A stretch of 64,000 bases of DNA from Pseudobdellovibrionaceae bacterium (GTDB taxonomy: Bacteria; Bdellovibrionota; Bdellovibrionia; Bdellovibrionales; Bdellovibrionaceae). The DNA lies in assembly GCA_947449255.1 (NCBI GenBank), contig CANFQX010000004.1, forward strand, positions 124,001 through 188,000. Direction: 5' to 3'. Shown here piece by piece: positions 44,727 to 53,602 of the stretch (position 1 is the stretch's first letter; every line of letters starts with the position of its first letter). The translations under genes were made by a program, and so were the position numbers. A model generated the notes under the pieces. It ran no database searches and was not told the DNA's origin. It saw only the letters and a list, made by a program, of their open reading frames with translations.

Positions 44727-45500
44727 CTACCACTCCACTTTACCGGATTCAATATGATACAATGCAGGCACCACAAGCAGTTGACCTTGTTTTATTTTTT
44801 CATCAATTATCTTAGATCGCTTTGCCAAATCAGCGGCAACGCCCTTGGCATTTACCCAGGCCTCTGTGAGATAATCTACTGAAGCAGGAACCCTTTTCAA
44901 TAAATCAATACGGGGCTGGATATCTTTAACAAGCTTATTTAAGTGATCACTTCCAGCATCACCACCATTGATTGTGGAAATGGCAGCTTTGATCGCACCA
45001 CATTGAGTATGCCCCATAACCACAACAAGCTGAGGCCCCAAATGAGACACTGCATATTCGATACTGGCAATAACTGTGGAATCAAGCGCCTCACCTGCCG
45101 TACGAACCGCAAAGATCTCACCAAGTTTTTGGTCAAAAACAAGTTCTGGAGGAACTCGACTGTCACTGCATGATAAGACAATGGAATGAGGATGCTGACC
45201 TTCAGTCAAATGTTTACGATCCTCTGAACTCACTCCATCCTTTCGAAAAGTCCCTTTGGTGAACCTGGTGTTTCCATGTTGGAGCCACTTTAAGGCGACT
45301 TCGGGTGCAATACTTTTGAATTCAGATTTCTGATGGGGACTTGAAAGTATGGGGGTTGCTGCCGTTGATTTTTCAGCTCCGGCGCTCACTACGTCTCCCA
45401 CAGGAACATCTGATTTCGAAGTTGCCGTAGATCCAACTCCCGCTATTGCTGCTTGAATGAGAATGAATAACAAAACAGATCCATTATCAAAACGTTTCAC
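44727..45500 (-). CDS. Exported beta-carbonic anhydrase
   Basis: 257 residues with a signal peptide (MKRFDNGSVLLFILIQAAIAG) and a short linker, then a complete beta-class core: Cys and Asp in LSCSDSRVPPE, and His and Cys in MGHTQCGAIKAA. It interconverts CO2 and bicarbonate, here in the periplasm or outside. The start is a GTG with GGGAGA eight bases ahead. A FliA-type promoter lies 50-80 bases upstream, tying it to the motile phase if real. It precedes the m5C methyltransferase gene by 9 bases. Confidence 0.9.
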   Translation of the reverse strand: MKRFDNGSVLLFILIQAAIAGVGSTATSKSDVPVGDVVSAGAEKSTAATPILSSPHQKSEFKSIAPEVALKWLQHGNTRFTKGTFRKDGVSSEDRKHLTEGQHPHSIVLSCSDSRVPPELVFDQKLGEIFAVRTAGEALDSTVIASIEYAVSHLGPQLVVVMGHTQCGAIKAAISTINGGDAGSDHLNKLVKDIQPRIDLLKRVPASVDYLTEAWVNAKGVAADLAKRSKIIDEKIKQGQLLVVPALYHIESGKVEW

Positions 45501-45551
45501 TTTGAGTCTCCCACCTGAATGGTTAAGCTAGACTTTATGCTAGCAAGACTC

Positions 45552-45578
45552 CTATCGACCTTGGTCTAGAAAACTTTA
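45552..45578 (-). promoter_or_regulatory. FliA (sigma-28) type promoter of the carbonic anhydrase gene
   Basis: On the minus strand TAAAGTTT (8 of 8), exactly 11 bases, GTCGATAG (6 of 8). The predicted transcript has a leader of about 45 bases before the GTG. Confidence 0.65.
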
Positions 45579-45651
45579 GAGAAAGTTACCCAGGCCATGG
45601 CCACAATGAATTAATAATGAAAAATCATGAGTTTAGATCAGATTATTTTTT

Positions 45652-47085
45652 TTACCGGCCCACAGGAAACGTACAAATAAATTCTGAACCCTTCCCCTCA
45701 ACACTTTTGACTGAAACATTGCCTCCATGGCTTTGCATGATATGTTTCACGATAGCCAATCCAAGTCCGGTACCGCCAGCATCCCGAGTGCGACCCTTGT
45801 CAATGCGATAAAATCTTTCAAAGAGCCGATCTAAATGCTCTCCTGATATCCCCTGACCGTCATCAATCACTCTGAGGACTACATGATTTTTTTGATCTTT
45901 TTCCCAACGAATCTGAACCGTTCGACCTTGCGGTATGTATTTTACTGCATTGGACACTAAATTGCGCAGAATTTGCTCCAATTTGTGGGCATCCGCCGTA
46001 AATGGCGGAGCCTCCCCTATGACTCGAATTGAAATATTTTTCTCTGCGGCGAGAACAGCCATCTCAGCAACAACATGCTCAGAAATTTGCAAGGGATGAA
46101 TGATCTCCAATCGCAATTCAGAATTTGCCGACTCGAGAGCACTAATGCTCAACAGATCATTCACTAAGTCCATTAATCGATCAATGTTTCGAGAAACTAT
46201 ATCTAAAAACTTTCCAGCCTGCTGAATCTGACCTGTCTTGAAATCTTCTTTCAAGGTGTCAATATACCCTTTAATTGAGGTCAACGGTGTTCGCAATTCA
46301 TGCGAGGCATTCCCGACAAAATCTATTCGAATCTGCTCTGCTTTTTTGAGCTCAGTGATATCATGAAAAATACCTACAACACCATACATGACTTTAGTTT
46401 TTTCATTTCTAATGGGGTTTACTGAAACCGAAAAATATCGTGGCTGATTATCTAACAGAGTCGCTAGCTTAACTGTAAATCGATTTCCTTTGTGCTCGCG
46501 AATTGTTTTTTCGAAGCCTTCAAGAACATCGGAATCGCGAATGGCATCCTTAAGACTTAGACTTTCTTGACCCAACTGCCTGCCCGTTAAAAACTGTGCA
46601 GCGAATTGCGAATTAAAATAGTGAATTTTTTCATCAACATTAATACTGACTAAACCTTCTGAAACAGCACTCATGAAGGCCTGTGCCTCTTCTTGAGACT
46701 GCAAGTAAAGAGCCTTTCTTCGCTTCATTTTCGTGTGTATCTTATCTAGAGCAATCTCAAGTTCAGAGATACTATCAGACTCATCGTCTAAAAGGTCCTC
46801 ATCATCAGTCTGAAAAATTTCTCCAAAAATTCGTTTATTTGAAATACGTAAGGCTTTCAATATTACTTTGTGAATGGGCTTAGCCAATCGATATGATGTT
46901 ATTGCAGAAAGAATCAGACTTGCTAAAAAAAAATTCAGTAAGTTCTCGTTATAGATGAAGGCACGGACTTGATAGCGACTATCTAGCATCGATATAATTC
47001 CTAGGTTTAATAAATTAAAACCTAAAACTTGATATAAAAAGAATTTCCAATACAGTCGCCATGGAAATCGAATGAATCGGTTCAT
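45652..47085 (-). CDS. phoR: Phosphate-type sensor histidine kinase
   Basis: 477 residues: two N-terminal membrane helices (about 12-32 and 46-66), a linker with an acidic run, a PAS domain (about 130-240), HisKA with the phospho-accepting His in NASHELRTPLTSIKGY, and HATPase motifs (NAVKYIPQG, DDGQGISG, GTGLGLAIVK). The short periplasmic loop, the PAS domain and the gene order phoU-phoB-phoR identify it as PhoR, which normally senses phosphate through the Pst transporter and PhoU. Its start overlaps the phoB stop (ATGA). Confidence 0.88.
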   Translation of the reverse strand: MNRFIRFPWRLYWKFFLYQVLGFNLLNLGIISMLDSRYQVRAFIYNENLLNFFLASLILSAITSYRLAKPIHKVILKALRISNKRIFGEIFQTDDEDLLDDESDSISELEIALDKIHTKMKRRKALYLQSQEEAQAFMSAVSEGLVSINVDEKIHYFNSQFAAQFLTGRQLGQESLSLKDAIRDSDVLEGFEKTIREHKGNRFTVKLATLLDNQPRYFSVSVNPIRNEKTKVMYGVVGIFHDITELKKAEQIRIDFVGNASHELRTPLTSIKGYIDTLKEDFKTGQIQQAGKFLDIVSRNIDRLMDLVNDLLSISALESANSELRLEIIHPLQISEHVVAEMAVLAAEKNISIRVIGEAPPFTADAHKLEQILRNLVSNAVKYIPQGRTVQIRWEKDQKNHVVLRVIDDGQGISGEHLDRLFERFYRIDKGRTRDAGGTGLGLAIVKHIMQSHGGNVSVKSVEGKGSEFICTFPVGR

Positions 47086-47798
47086 AGAGCTTCCGTCTTC
47101 ACACGATAGCCGATGCCTCTAATGGTTTCAATACGGTCTCCCCAGCCACCCAACTTCTTCCGCAAGCCAAACACATGAGTATCAATCGTTCTGCCAACCA
47201 CATTGATACCTTCCCCTTGAATATTTTCAATCAATCGCTCGCGAGTGAGCACGACACCTTGATTTTGAACCAGAGCACCCAGAAGTTTAAACTCCGACGG
47301 GGTCAGATGAAGTTTTTCTCCTTGGTAGGAGATCTCATAGGTTTTATTGTTCACTCGCAGACCAGCCAACAGAATTTCCTCTTCAACTTGAGATCCTTTA
47401 TCTGAATCCAAATGTGATCTGCGTAAAAGAGCCTTCACACGAGCGACAAACACCGCCGGATTAAAGGGCTTTGTGATATAATCATCTGCACCTTTATCAA
47501 GACCCATAACAATATCGTGAGGTTCAGTCTTGGCTGTCGCCATTAGGACACTTGCACGGCTGTTTTTTTCTTTAATTTTTGGAATAATATCAACACCTGC
47601 CAATCCTGGCAGCATCCAGTCCAAAACAAAAATTTGAAAACTTTGTTTTTCTAATTCAATCAAGGCCTCTTCGGCTGAAGCACATTCTGTGACTCGATAA
47701 CCCTGTCTTAATAAATGAAGAGCCATCAACTCGCGTATTTCTTGCTCATCTTCAACAACCAAGATTTGAATTGAATTTTCAGCCAAACTTTCCTCCAT
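47082..47798 (-). CDS. phoB: Phosphate-type response regulator
   Basis: An OmpR/PhoB-class regulator: receiver with VVEDEQEIR, phospho-accepting Asp60 in VLDWMLPG and the Lys in ITKPFNP, then a winged-helix DNA-binding domain with LTPSEFKLLGALVQNQGVV and GIGYRV. The frame runs back to 47855, but the ATG at 47798 (MEESLAENSIQILVVE) gives the normal start and overlaps the phoU end by 20 bases. It should activate phosphate-starvation genes. No pst genes lie in the window. Confidence 0.9.
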   Translation of the reverse strand: MEESLAENSIQILVVEDEQEIRELMALHLLRQGYRVTECASAEEALIELEKQSFQIFVLDWMLPGLAGVDIIPKIKEKNSRASVLMATAKTEPHDIVMGLDKGADDYITKPFNPAVFVARVKALLRRSHLDSDKGSQVEEEILLAGLRVNNKTYEISYQGEKLHLTPSEFKLLGALVQNQGVVLTRERLIENIQGEGINVVGRTIDTHVFGLRKKLGGWGDRIETIRGIGYRVKTEAL

Positions 47799-48444
47799 GC
47801 CGAACGTCTCTGCCCGTGATGGCAAAAATAACATCTTCGGCGATATTTGTAGCATGATCTCCTAGTCTCTCAAGATTCCTTGCTATTAAAATCAAATCGA
47901 GGCCCGCCTCAACGTCTTCCGGGTGTAGTTTCATGTGTGCCGTAGCATCCAAAAAAACTTTCGCTTTTAAGGCATCAATTTCATCGTCCATCATCAGAAT
48001 TTTTTTTGCTTGCTCTGTATCTCCACGAACAAAGCAATCCAAGGATCCCTTAACCATTCGTCCTGCAATTTCAGACATTTTTTCGATATCGCCAAGTTGC
48101 GAAACGATAGGCTTTCGGCCTAAATAGTCTTTACCAGAATATGAAATATTCACAGCCTGATCGCCCATTCTTTCTAGGTCATTATTAATTTTAATCACTG
48201 AAAGAATCAATCGCAGATCTTTTGCAACGGGTCCTTGCTTTGCAATAACGTTCATGCACATGCTATCAACAAGGACATGATCTTCGTTAATGCGTTTTTC
48301 AATTTCATGTACTTCACCAAACATTGTGATGTCTTTTGCCAACAAAGCAGTTGTTACTAGCATCAATGATTTTTCAACATGGCCGCCCATAAGAAGAATC
48401 GTTTTCTTAAGCTCTTCCAGTTGAGTGTCGATGGCACGTTCCAT
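47779..48444 (-). CDS. phoU: Phosphate signalling protein PhoU
   Basis: 221 residues, two PhoU helical bundles with the repeated metal-binding acidic motifs (NNDLERMGDQAVN and ARNLERLGDHATN). It dampens PhoR and Pst activity when phosphate is plentiful. GGAGG before the ATG at 48444 decides the start; the frame is open to 48474. It heads the phoU-phoB-phoR operon, divergent from ppx, so phosphate sensing and polyphosphate metabolism share a control region. Confidence 0.93.
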   Translation of the reverse strand: MERAIDTQLEELKKTILLMGGHVEKSLMLVTTALLAKDITMFGEVHEIEKRINEDHVLVDSMCMNVIAKQGPVAKDLRLILSVIKINNDLERMGDQAVNISYSGKDYLGRKPIVSQLGDIEKMSEIAGRMVKGSLDCFVRGDTEQAKKILMMDDEIDALKAKVFLDATAHMKLHPEDVEAGLDLILIARNLERLGDHATNIAEDVIFAITGRDVRHGGKFG

Positions 48445-48599
48445 CAGAAATCCTCCAATACAGATATAATCCATCTACCGACTAAATGTCCGAATGTATA
48501 GATTAACACGGCATCTCTTTTTAAATATAACTAAATCTTAACATTCCCACCAAATCATGTTCTCATTTTTATAATCTTTTGCCAAAGGAGAATCATAGC

Positions 48600-49514
48600 G
48601 TGTCACGTCGGGTATCAGCCATTGATGTAGGTTCAAATGCCATTCGGATGATTGTAGCCGATATTTTGGAATCTGCCCCCTTTATCAGCATTATTAAAAA
48701 GTTCCGGGCTCCCGTCCGCTTAGGGCACGACGTTTTCACTAATGGGATTATCGGCCCAGCTTCCTTGGAAATTGCAAAAAACACTTTCATGCAATTCGCC
48801 GAAATCAATCAAAAATTCCAGGTCCAAAATTACCGGGCAGTGGCAACCAGCGCCAGTCGCGAAGCCTCAAATAGCACTGAATTTCTGAATGAAATTCGCA
48901 ATTCCTCTGGGATTAACGTAGAACTCATAGATGGCACCAAAGAAGGTCAACTTATTCATTTGGCCGTCAGCAAAGAAGTAGAACTGGGTAATAAAAAAAC
49001 CATGCTCATTGATATTGGCGGCGGAAGTGTTGAAATCACCTTCTCAAAAGGCTCCACTATTGTTGATACAAAATCCTTCCCCATGGGGACAGTAAGAATT
49101 CTCGAAACTCTAACAAAAAGAAAAATGAATGAAAATCACTTAAATATCTTGATGGGAGAGTTCATAGGTGAACTCACAAGTCATATTTATAAAAATTGCG
49201 ACCATGACCCCGTAAGCTTTGCCATCGGCACAGGGGGCAATCTTGAATGCCTTGGCCAATTGAAACTTCAGCTCTTAAAGAAAAGTCCGAAGTCCTTTCT
49301 CACATTAGCTGAGTTAAATGAAATCATTGAAAAGCTTCGCGCCTATTCAATCAAGGATCGAATAGAAAAACTGCACCTCAAGCCGGATAGAGCCGATGTT
49401 ATTGTTCCTGCCGCCGTGATGGTTCAAACGATCATGAGGCAGGCCGAAACCCAAAAAATAGTCATTCCTGGTGTAGGACTTAGAGATGGATTGATTTGGT
49501 CAATGATCAATTAA
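48600..49514 (+). CDS. ppx: Exopolyphosphatase/pppGpp phosphatase family (Ppx/GppA)
   Basis: 304 residues in the ASKHA fold: AIDVGSNAIRMIVAD (phosphate loop 1), ATSASREA, the DIGGGSVEITF loop and a C-terminal catalytic-domain end. It trims polyphosphate, or removes the 5' phosphate of pppGpp. It is the short form without the C-terminal HD domain of E. coli Ppx. The start is a GTG at 48600 with AAGGAG nine bases ahead; the frame opens at a TTG that overlaps this site. It converges with sixA (4-base overlap). Confidence 0.88.
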   Translation: MSRRVSAIDVGSNAIRMIVADILESAPFISIIKKFRAPVRLGHDVFTNGIIGPASLEIAKNTFMQFAEINQKFQVQNYRAVATSASREASNSTEFLNEIRNSSGINVELIDGTKEGQLIHLAVSKEVELGNKKTMLIDIGGGSVEITFSKGSTIVDTKSFPMGTVRILETLTKRKMNENHLNILMGEFIGELTSHIYKNCDHDPVSFAIGTGGNLECLGQLKLQLLKKSPKSFLTLAELNEIIEKLRAYSIKDRIEKLHLKPDRADVIVPAAVMVQTIMRQAETQKIVIPGVGLRDGLIWSMIN

Positions 49515-50017
49515 GGCCCAAAAAATCGCGGTGGAATGGCATACAAAAGATGCCCATGACCCGCTTCGGCCGCCGAAAAAGATTCTAATTCTATTCCGAT
49601 AATTCCACTTTTTCTTAAATCAATAAAGCTCTCATTTTTTCCAGAAATCAAAAGACTTGCTAAGGTACTCAAATGGGGCTCATGTCCGACAATAATAATT
49701 TTTTTATAATTCGCACCCTGCGTTCGAAGCCACTTGATAAAGGCCAGAGCAGCACAATGAGGGGCCAACTCAGGGGCTTCAATAATTTTCGCTTGCAAAT
49801 AGAATTGCGAAATAATATCTGCTGTTTGTCGGGCTCTCACCAGTGGACTGGTCACAATGACATCCACGCCCTTAATATGGTCATGAATATGCTGGCAAAT
49901 TTTTTGCATTTTTTTGCGCCCCTTGAGCGTCAGTGGCCGCAATTGATCTTCCAGTCCCTTTTTCGCAAAAGTCTCGCGCTCTTCAGCCACTGCATGACGA
50001 ATGATAATAAGTTCCAT
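49511..50017 (-). CDS. sixA: SixA-type histidine phosphatase
   Basis: 168 residues in the histidine phosphatase superfamily: the catalytic RHAVAEE at the start, TSPLVRARQTADI, and the second His in VGHEPHLSTLAS. SixA removes phosphate from phospho-histidine of signalling proteins in E. coli. It begins 14 bases after ppk in the same direction, so the two are probably co-transcribed; the pairing suggests a role in phosphate control, which is inference. Confidence 0.85.
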   Translation of the reverse strand: MELIIIRHAVAEERETFAKKGLEDQLRPLTLKGRKKMQKICQHIHDHIKGVDVIVTSPLVRARQTADIISQFYLQAKIIEAPELAPHCAALAFIKWLRTQGANYKKIIIVGHEPHLSTLASLLISGKNESFIDLRKSGIIGIELESFSAAEAGHGHLLYAIPPRFFGP

Positions 50018-50031
50018 CTTACAGCGTCTCC

Positions 50032-52230
50032 CTAACTTTCTGAATGAGATTCTGGTTCTTCAATTCCTTTGATTCGACTCTTCGTCGCCAACATTAGAGC
50101 CTGATGAACGCCAATATCATTAGATGCCTTTTTATTATAGGTTCCATCCGAATTCATCACCCAAGCTTGACGTTGTTCTTTCAAATAAAACTGCAAAATC
50201 TCCCAGCACTTTTCTCTTAAGCTTCGATCTAAGATTGGAACCACGGCCTCAACCCTAGCATGAAGATTACGATACATCCAATCCGCAGAGCCAATATAAA
50301 AATCACCATCGATGGGGTCATGCGAGCCATTTCTAAAATAGAATATACGCGAATGCTCCAAGAATCGACCGATGATAGAGGTCACTCGCAGTCTTTCACT
50401 CAACCCGGGAACACCTGGACGAATAGCACAAAATCCCCTAACTATGAGGTCAATATCAGTTCCCTTTTGTGAGGCCGAGTAAAGCGCCATAGCTAGGTCA
50501 TTTTCTTCAAAATTATTAAATTTAGCAATGATCTGTGAAACCTTGCCTGCTTTGGCAAATTCACCTTCTCTATCAATCATGGCTTTGAATCGATTGAACA
50601 TATTTACTGGCGCTATAAGCAGATGTTGATAATTGCTTTTTAAAGACCTTCCCGTCAGGAAATGAAAAAACTCGACAATATCATTGGTGATCTCTTCACG
50701 TGCAGTTAACAATCCCAAATCAGTATAAAATCTCGATGTTGCCACATTATAATTTCCGGTACCAATGTGGACATAGCATCGCAATCCATCGGCCTCTTGC
50801 CGAACAACCAAGGCCGTTTTAGCATGGGTTTTCAAACCGACAACCCCATACACAACATGCACCCCTGCATTTTCAAGTTCAGTTGCCCAATAAATATTTC
50901 GCTCCTCGTCAAACCGAGCCTTAAGTTCTACCAAACAAACAACTTGCTTGCCTTGCGCCGCCGCTCGAATCAATGCACGAATAAAAGGGCTGTTATCTCC
51001 TGTTCGATAGAGGGTCATTTTTATAGCAAGAACCTTGGGATCTTCACTAGCAACATGAATGAATTTTTCGACTGAGGCGGAGAAACTCTCAAAGGGATGG
51101 TGCACAAGTTGATCTGCAATTTTAATAGCATGAAAAATTCCAACGCCTTCTTCCAAAAACGCAGGAGCCACGACGGGCGCATAGACTTCAAACTTAAGCC
51201 TAGGAATATTCAATTCCGAGATAATAGAAAGATCTGTGTAATCTAAATCCCCCGAAAGCTCATAGATATCATCTTCTGTGAGTTCCAATTCCTCCATCAA
51301 AAACTTAATCATCCAGGGGTCGGGATTTGGCCCATGCTCGAGCCGAACAACTTCGGCAAATCGACGCTGGCGCAACTCTTCTTCGATCGCCTCCAAAAGA
51401 TCTTCTGCATCCTCTTGATCCTGGTCTGAATCGGCATTTCTGGTCAAGCGAAACACCATGGCTTCTAAAACATGCATGGCTGGAAATAAATCGGAGAGAT
51501 TTTCCTTAATGACTTCCTGCAAACTCACAAATCTAAAAATACTGGGATCAGAGTCAATTTTTATCCATTGCGGAAGAACCTTAGGAATTTTTAAACGTGC
51601 AAATAACTTTTCATCATTGTTTGGGTGCTTCAAAGTCACACCCAATGATGTTGATAGATTAGAAATGAAAGGGAAGGGATGACCTGGGTCAACAGAAAGT
51701 GGCGTCAGAACTGGGAACACATTTTTGGAATAGTATTTCTTAACCTGCTCTCGTTCTTTATCGCTCAGCTCTTTCCAGGCCATTAAAAATATGCCTTCTT
51801 TTTCTAAAGCAGGTTTCAATGATTTAGTAAAGCAATTCACCTGTTCCAGAAGCATAGGAATCACGGCTTGCCGAACTTCATGCAACTGCATAAGTGGTGT
51901 TTTTCCATCGGCTGATTTTGGAGAAACACCATAGGCCAAATGACGCTTCAAGCCACCTACTCTTTTCATAAAAAATTCATCGAGGTTTGAACCTGAAATG
52001 CTTAAGAATTTTAATCGCTCTAGAATAGGATTTCTTGGGTCCGCGGCTTCGGCAAGGACACGGCGATTGAAATGCAACCAACCGGTCTCTCTGCTTGTGA
52101 ACAAACTTTCCGAAGACAACGGATGATCGACAATCTTTTGCTTACTGCTGGATTTTCTTTTTGAAGTTCGTTTTGTTGAAGTCGCCTTGGGTGTGACCAA
52201 AAAATCCTCCCTGATTTTACACACCTTCAT
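50032..52230 (-). CDS. ppk: Polyphosphate kinase 1
   Basis: Makes polyphosphate from ATP. 732 residues with all PPK1 parts: the N-terminal domain (LKFLSISGSNLDEFFMKRV), the catalytic His region YVHIGTGNYN (about 488) and the second His in FLEHSRIFYFRNG (about 622), then SADWMYRNLHARVE. A basic Lys/Ser/Thr-rich N-terminal extension of ~30 residues precedes the core. The exact start is unclear: ATG 52230 or TTG 52257, neither with a strong ribosome binding site. The leader has two stem-loops. Confidence 0.94.
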   Translation of the reverse strand: MKVCKIREDFLVTPKATSTKRTSKRKSSSKQKIVDHPLSSESLFTSRETGWLHFNRRVLAEAADPRNPILERLKFLSISGSNLDEFFMKRVGGLKRHLAYGVSPKSADGKTPLMQLHEVRQAVIPMLLEQVNCFTKSLKPALEKEGIFLMAWKELSDKEREQVKKYYSKNVFPVLTPLSVDPGHPFPFISNLSTSLGVTLKHPNNDEKLFARLKIPKVLPQWIKIDSDPSIFRFVSLQEVIKENLSDLFPAMHVLEAMVFRLTRNADSDQDQEDAEDLLEAIEEELRQRRFAEVVRLEHGPNPDPWMIKFLMEELELTEDDIYELSGDLDYTDLSIISELNIPRLKFEVYAPVVAPAFLEEGVGIFHAIKIADQLVHHPFESFSASVEKFIHVASEDPKVLAIKMTLYRTGDNSPFIRALIRAAAQGKQVVCLVELKARFDEERNIYWATELENAGVHVVYGVVGLKTHAKTALVVRQEADGLRCYVHIGTGNYNVATSRFYTDLGLLTAREEITNDIVEFFHFLTGRSLKSNYQHLLIAPVNMFNRFKAMIDREGEFAKAGKVSQIIAKFNNFEENDLAMALYSASQKGTDIDLIVRGFCAIRPGVPGLSERLRVTSIIGRFLEHSRIFYFRNGSHDPIDGDFYIGSADWMYRNLHARVEAVVPILDRSLREKCWEILQFYLKEQRQAWVMNSDGTYNKKASNDIGVHQALMLATKSRIKGIEEPESHSES

Positions 52231-52289
52231 TTGACATGAGAGCTCGTTTTTTTGCAATGCTCTTATAACTCAACTGAACTCCGCGAAGC

Positions 52290-52388
52290 TTAGCTCTACC
52301 TGAGCTAAAAATACTGATATTTTGAAGGGGGACTTACGTCTGGATTAGACCTAGACTATCTCTATTTAAGAAAAAGCCTAGGCCTAAT
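52290..52388 (-). promoter_or_regulatory. Stem-loops in the ppk upstream region
   Basis: On minus-strand RNA, 52388-52375 pairs with 52357-52344 over 14 bp with two G-U wobbles and no mismatch. Read on the plus strand the same positions are A-C mismatches, so the fold favours a minus-strand transcript. Nearer ppk, TTAGCTC and its complement (52290-52308) form a 7-bp stem with a 5-base loop. Neither is followed by a T-run. The first stem overlaps the motif shared with the HD-GYP upstream region (52338-52350). Confidence 0.45.
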
Positions 52389-52452
52389 GGATTCATTCAA
52401 ACACGTTGAAAGGATATCGAACCAAGAAACTGTGTTAAAAGTTAAACGCTCG

Positions 52453-52875
52453 TCAATGAGAAACTTGCGAGACATGAGATAAAATATCGTGTGATAGATT
52501 CTTATTCTGAGCTTTATTTGCGATGTCTCCTAAACTCACCATACCAATCAGCTTTTTACTTTTATTTACAACCGGCATTCTGCGAATTTTATTCGAGATC
52601 ATTTTTTGTCCTACGACCGCAATGTCCTCATCATCAAAACAATAGTTTATCCCCTCACTCATACACTGCTGGACTTGAGTCGTCGAGGGGTTTAATCCCT
52701 CTGCGACAGCTCGTATGGTGATATCACGATCGGTGATCATACCGACCATCTTGTCACCTTTTTCAACTGGTAGACAGCCATAGTCCCCCTTTGCCATCAT
52801 CTTGGCAGCTTCAGCAAGTGAGTGATCAAAATGGATGACATCGGCTTTCGGTCTCATAACATCTTTGACTTTCAT
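52453..52875 (-). CDS. CBS-domain pair protein
   Basis: 140 residues made of two CBS domains (MRPKADVIHFDHSLAEAAKMM and GMITDRDITIRAV; then MSEGINYCFDDEDIAVVGQKM and GMVSLGDIA). Stand-alone CBS pairs bind adenine nucleotides and report energy state. AAAAAAGGAGACTTT precedes the ATG. It lies upstream of ppk on the same strand, 220 bp away, but the gap and stem-loops suggest separate control. Confidence 0.88.
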   Translation of the reverse strand: MKVKDVMRPKADVIHFDHSLAEAAKMMAKGDYGCLPVEKGDKMVGMITDRDITIRAVAEGLNPSTTQVQQCMSEGINYCFDDEDIAVVGQKMISNKIRRMPVVNKSKKLIGMVSLGDIANKAQNKNLSHDILSHVSQVSH

Positions 52876-53014
52876 AAAGTCTCCTTTTTTATCTAGAATA
52901 GGTCCTAAAGCGATAAAAGAAGATTTTTATTTGTTTGTTTTTTTAACAGGACAGTTATTAGATTTTAAATGGATGCAAATATAAATACTTTCAACGATAA
53001 AAAAGGCGAGACTA

Positions 53015-53575
53015 ATGAAAACAGTAAGACTCATATTCCCCTCTCTATTGCTATTAGTGGCATGTGCTTCAAATCCCAATAAGGCAGAGTCAATTAAAAC
53101 AGAAATTCAAAGCAAGGGTGAACTTGGTGGCGGAACTGTCATTGGACTCAATGAAAAAGATGAAATGATTATGCAAAAAAAAATTCAACTGGCAAGTTAC
53201 ATAAAACAACTTCAGTTTGATGTCTATGGACTAGAGGACACAATCTATGGCGGCGACGAATCCGGCAATAAAGGCCTATGGGGAGTCCTCGAGGAATGCC
53301 AGACGAAAGAAAATTCAATTGCACTTGGTGGCGAGGGCACCTATGTCAAAATGCCTGAAAAGGCTATTCTGACTGCCAATGAAAATAAAATTCAAAAAAT
53401 TGGCTTGGACGAAAAGAAAAACCTTGTTGCAGTTTCAACTGACTACTTAAAGGACTCTGTTCGTCGTTTTGAAAACTACAAAGAAACATACCAACAACGT
53501 AAAGATTGGTTCGAAACACAGATCAAAATATGCAAAGCAAATCTTGATCGAAAAAGTCAAAAATCAAATAAGTAG
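53015..53575 (+). CDS. Lipoprotein, first of two tandem paralogs
   Basis: 186 residues with a lipobox, LLVAC (lipidated Cys near 17), then a helical body. It shares with the next gene an ordered set of segments: IGLNEKDEMIMQKK against LGVDSKGNVMHMSR, KGLWGVLEEC against KGLAGKLDSC, GLDEKKNLVAVSTDYL against GFDEKGQLTAVTSENL, and a C-terminal helix with a Cys. Two conserved Cys probably form a disulfide. I know no family. AAGGCGAG precedes the ATG. The next gene follows after 27 bases. Confidence 0.72.
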   Translation: MKTVRLIFPSLLLLVACASNPNKAESIKTEIQSKGELGGGTVIGLNEKDEMIMQKKIQLASYIKQLQFDVYGLEDTIYGGDESGNKGLWGVLEECQTKENSIALGGEGTYVKMPEKAILTANENKIQKIGLDEKKNLVAVSTDYLKDSVRRFENYKETYQQRKDWFETQIKICKANLDRKSQKSNK

Positions 53576-53602
53576 AACGAAGAAAACTTTAAGGAAATTT
53601 TT

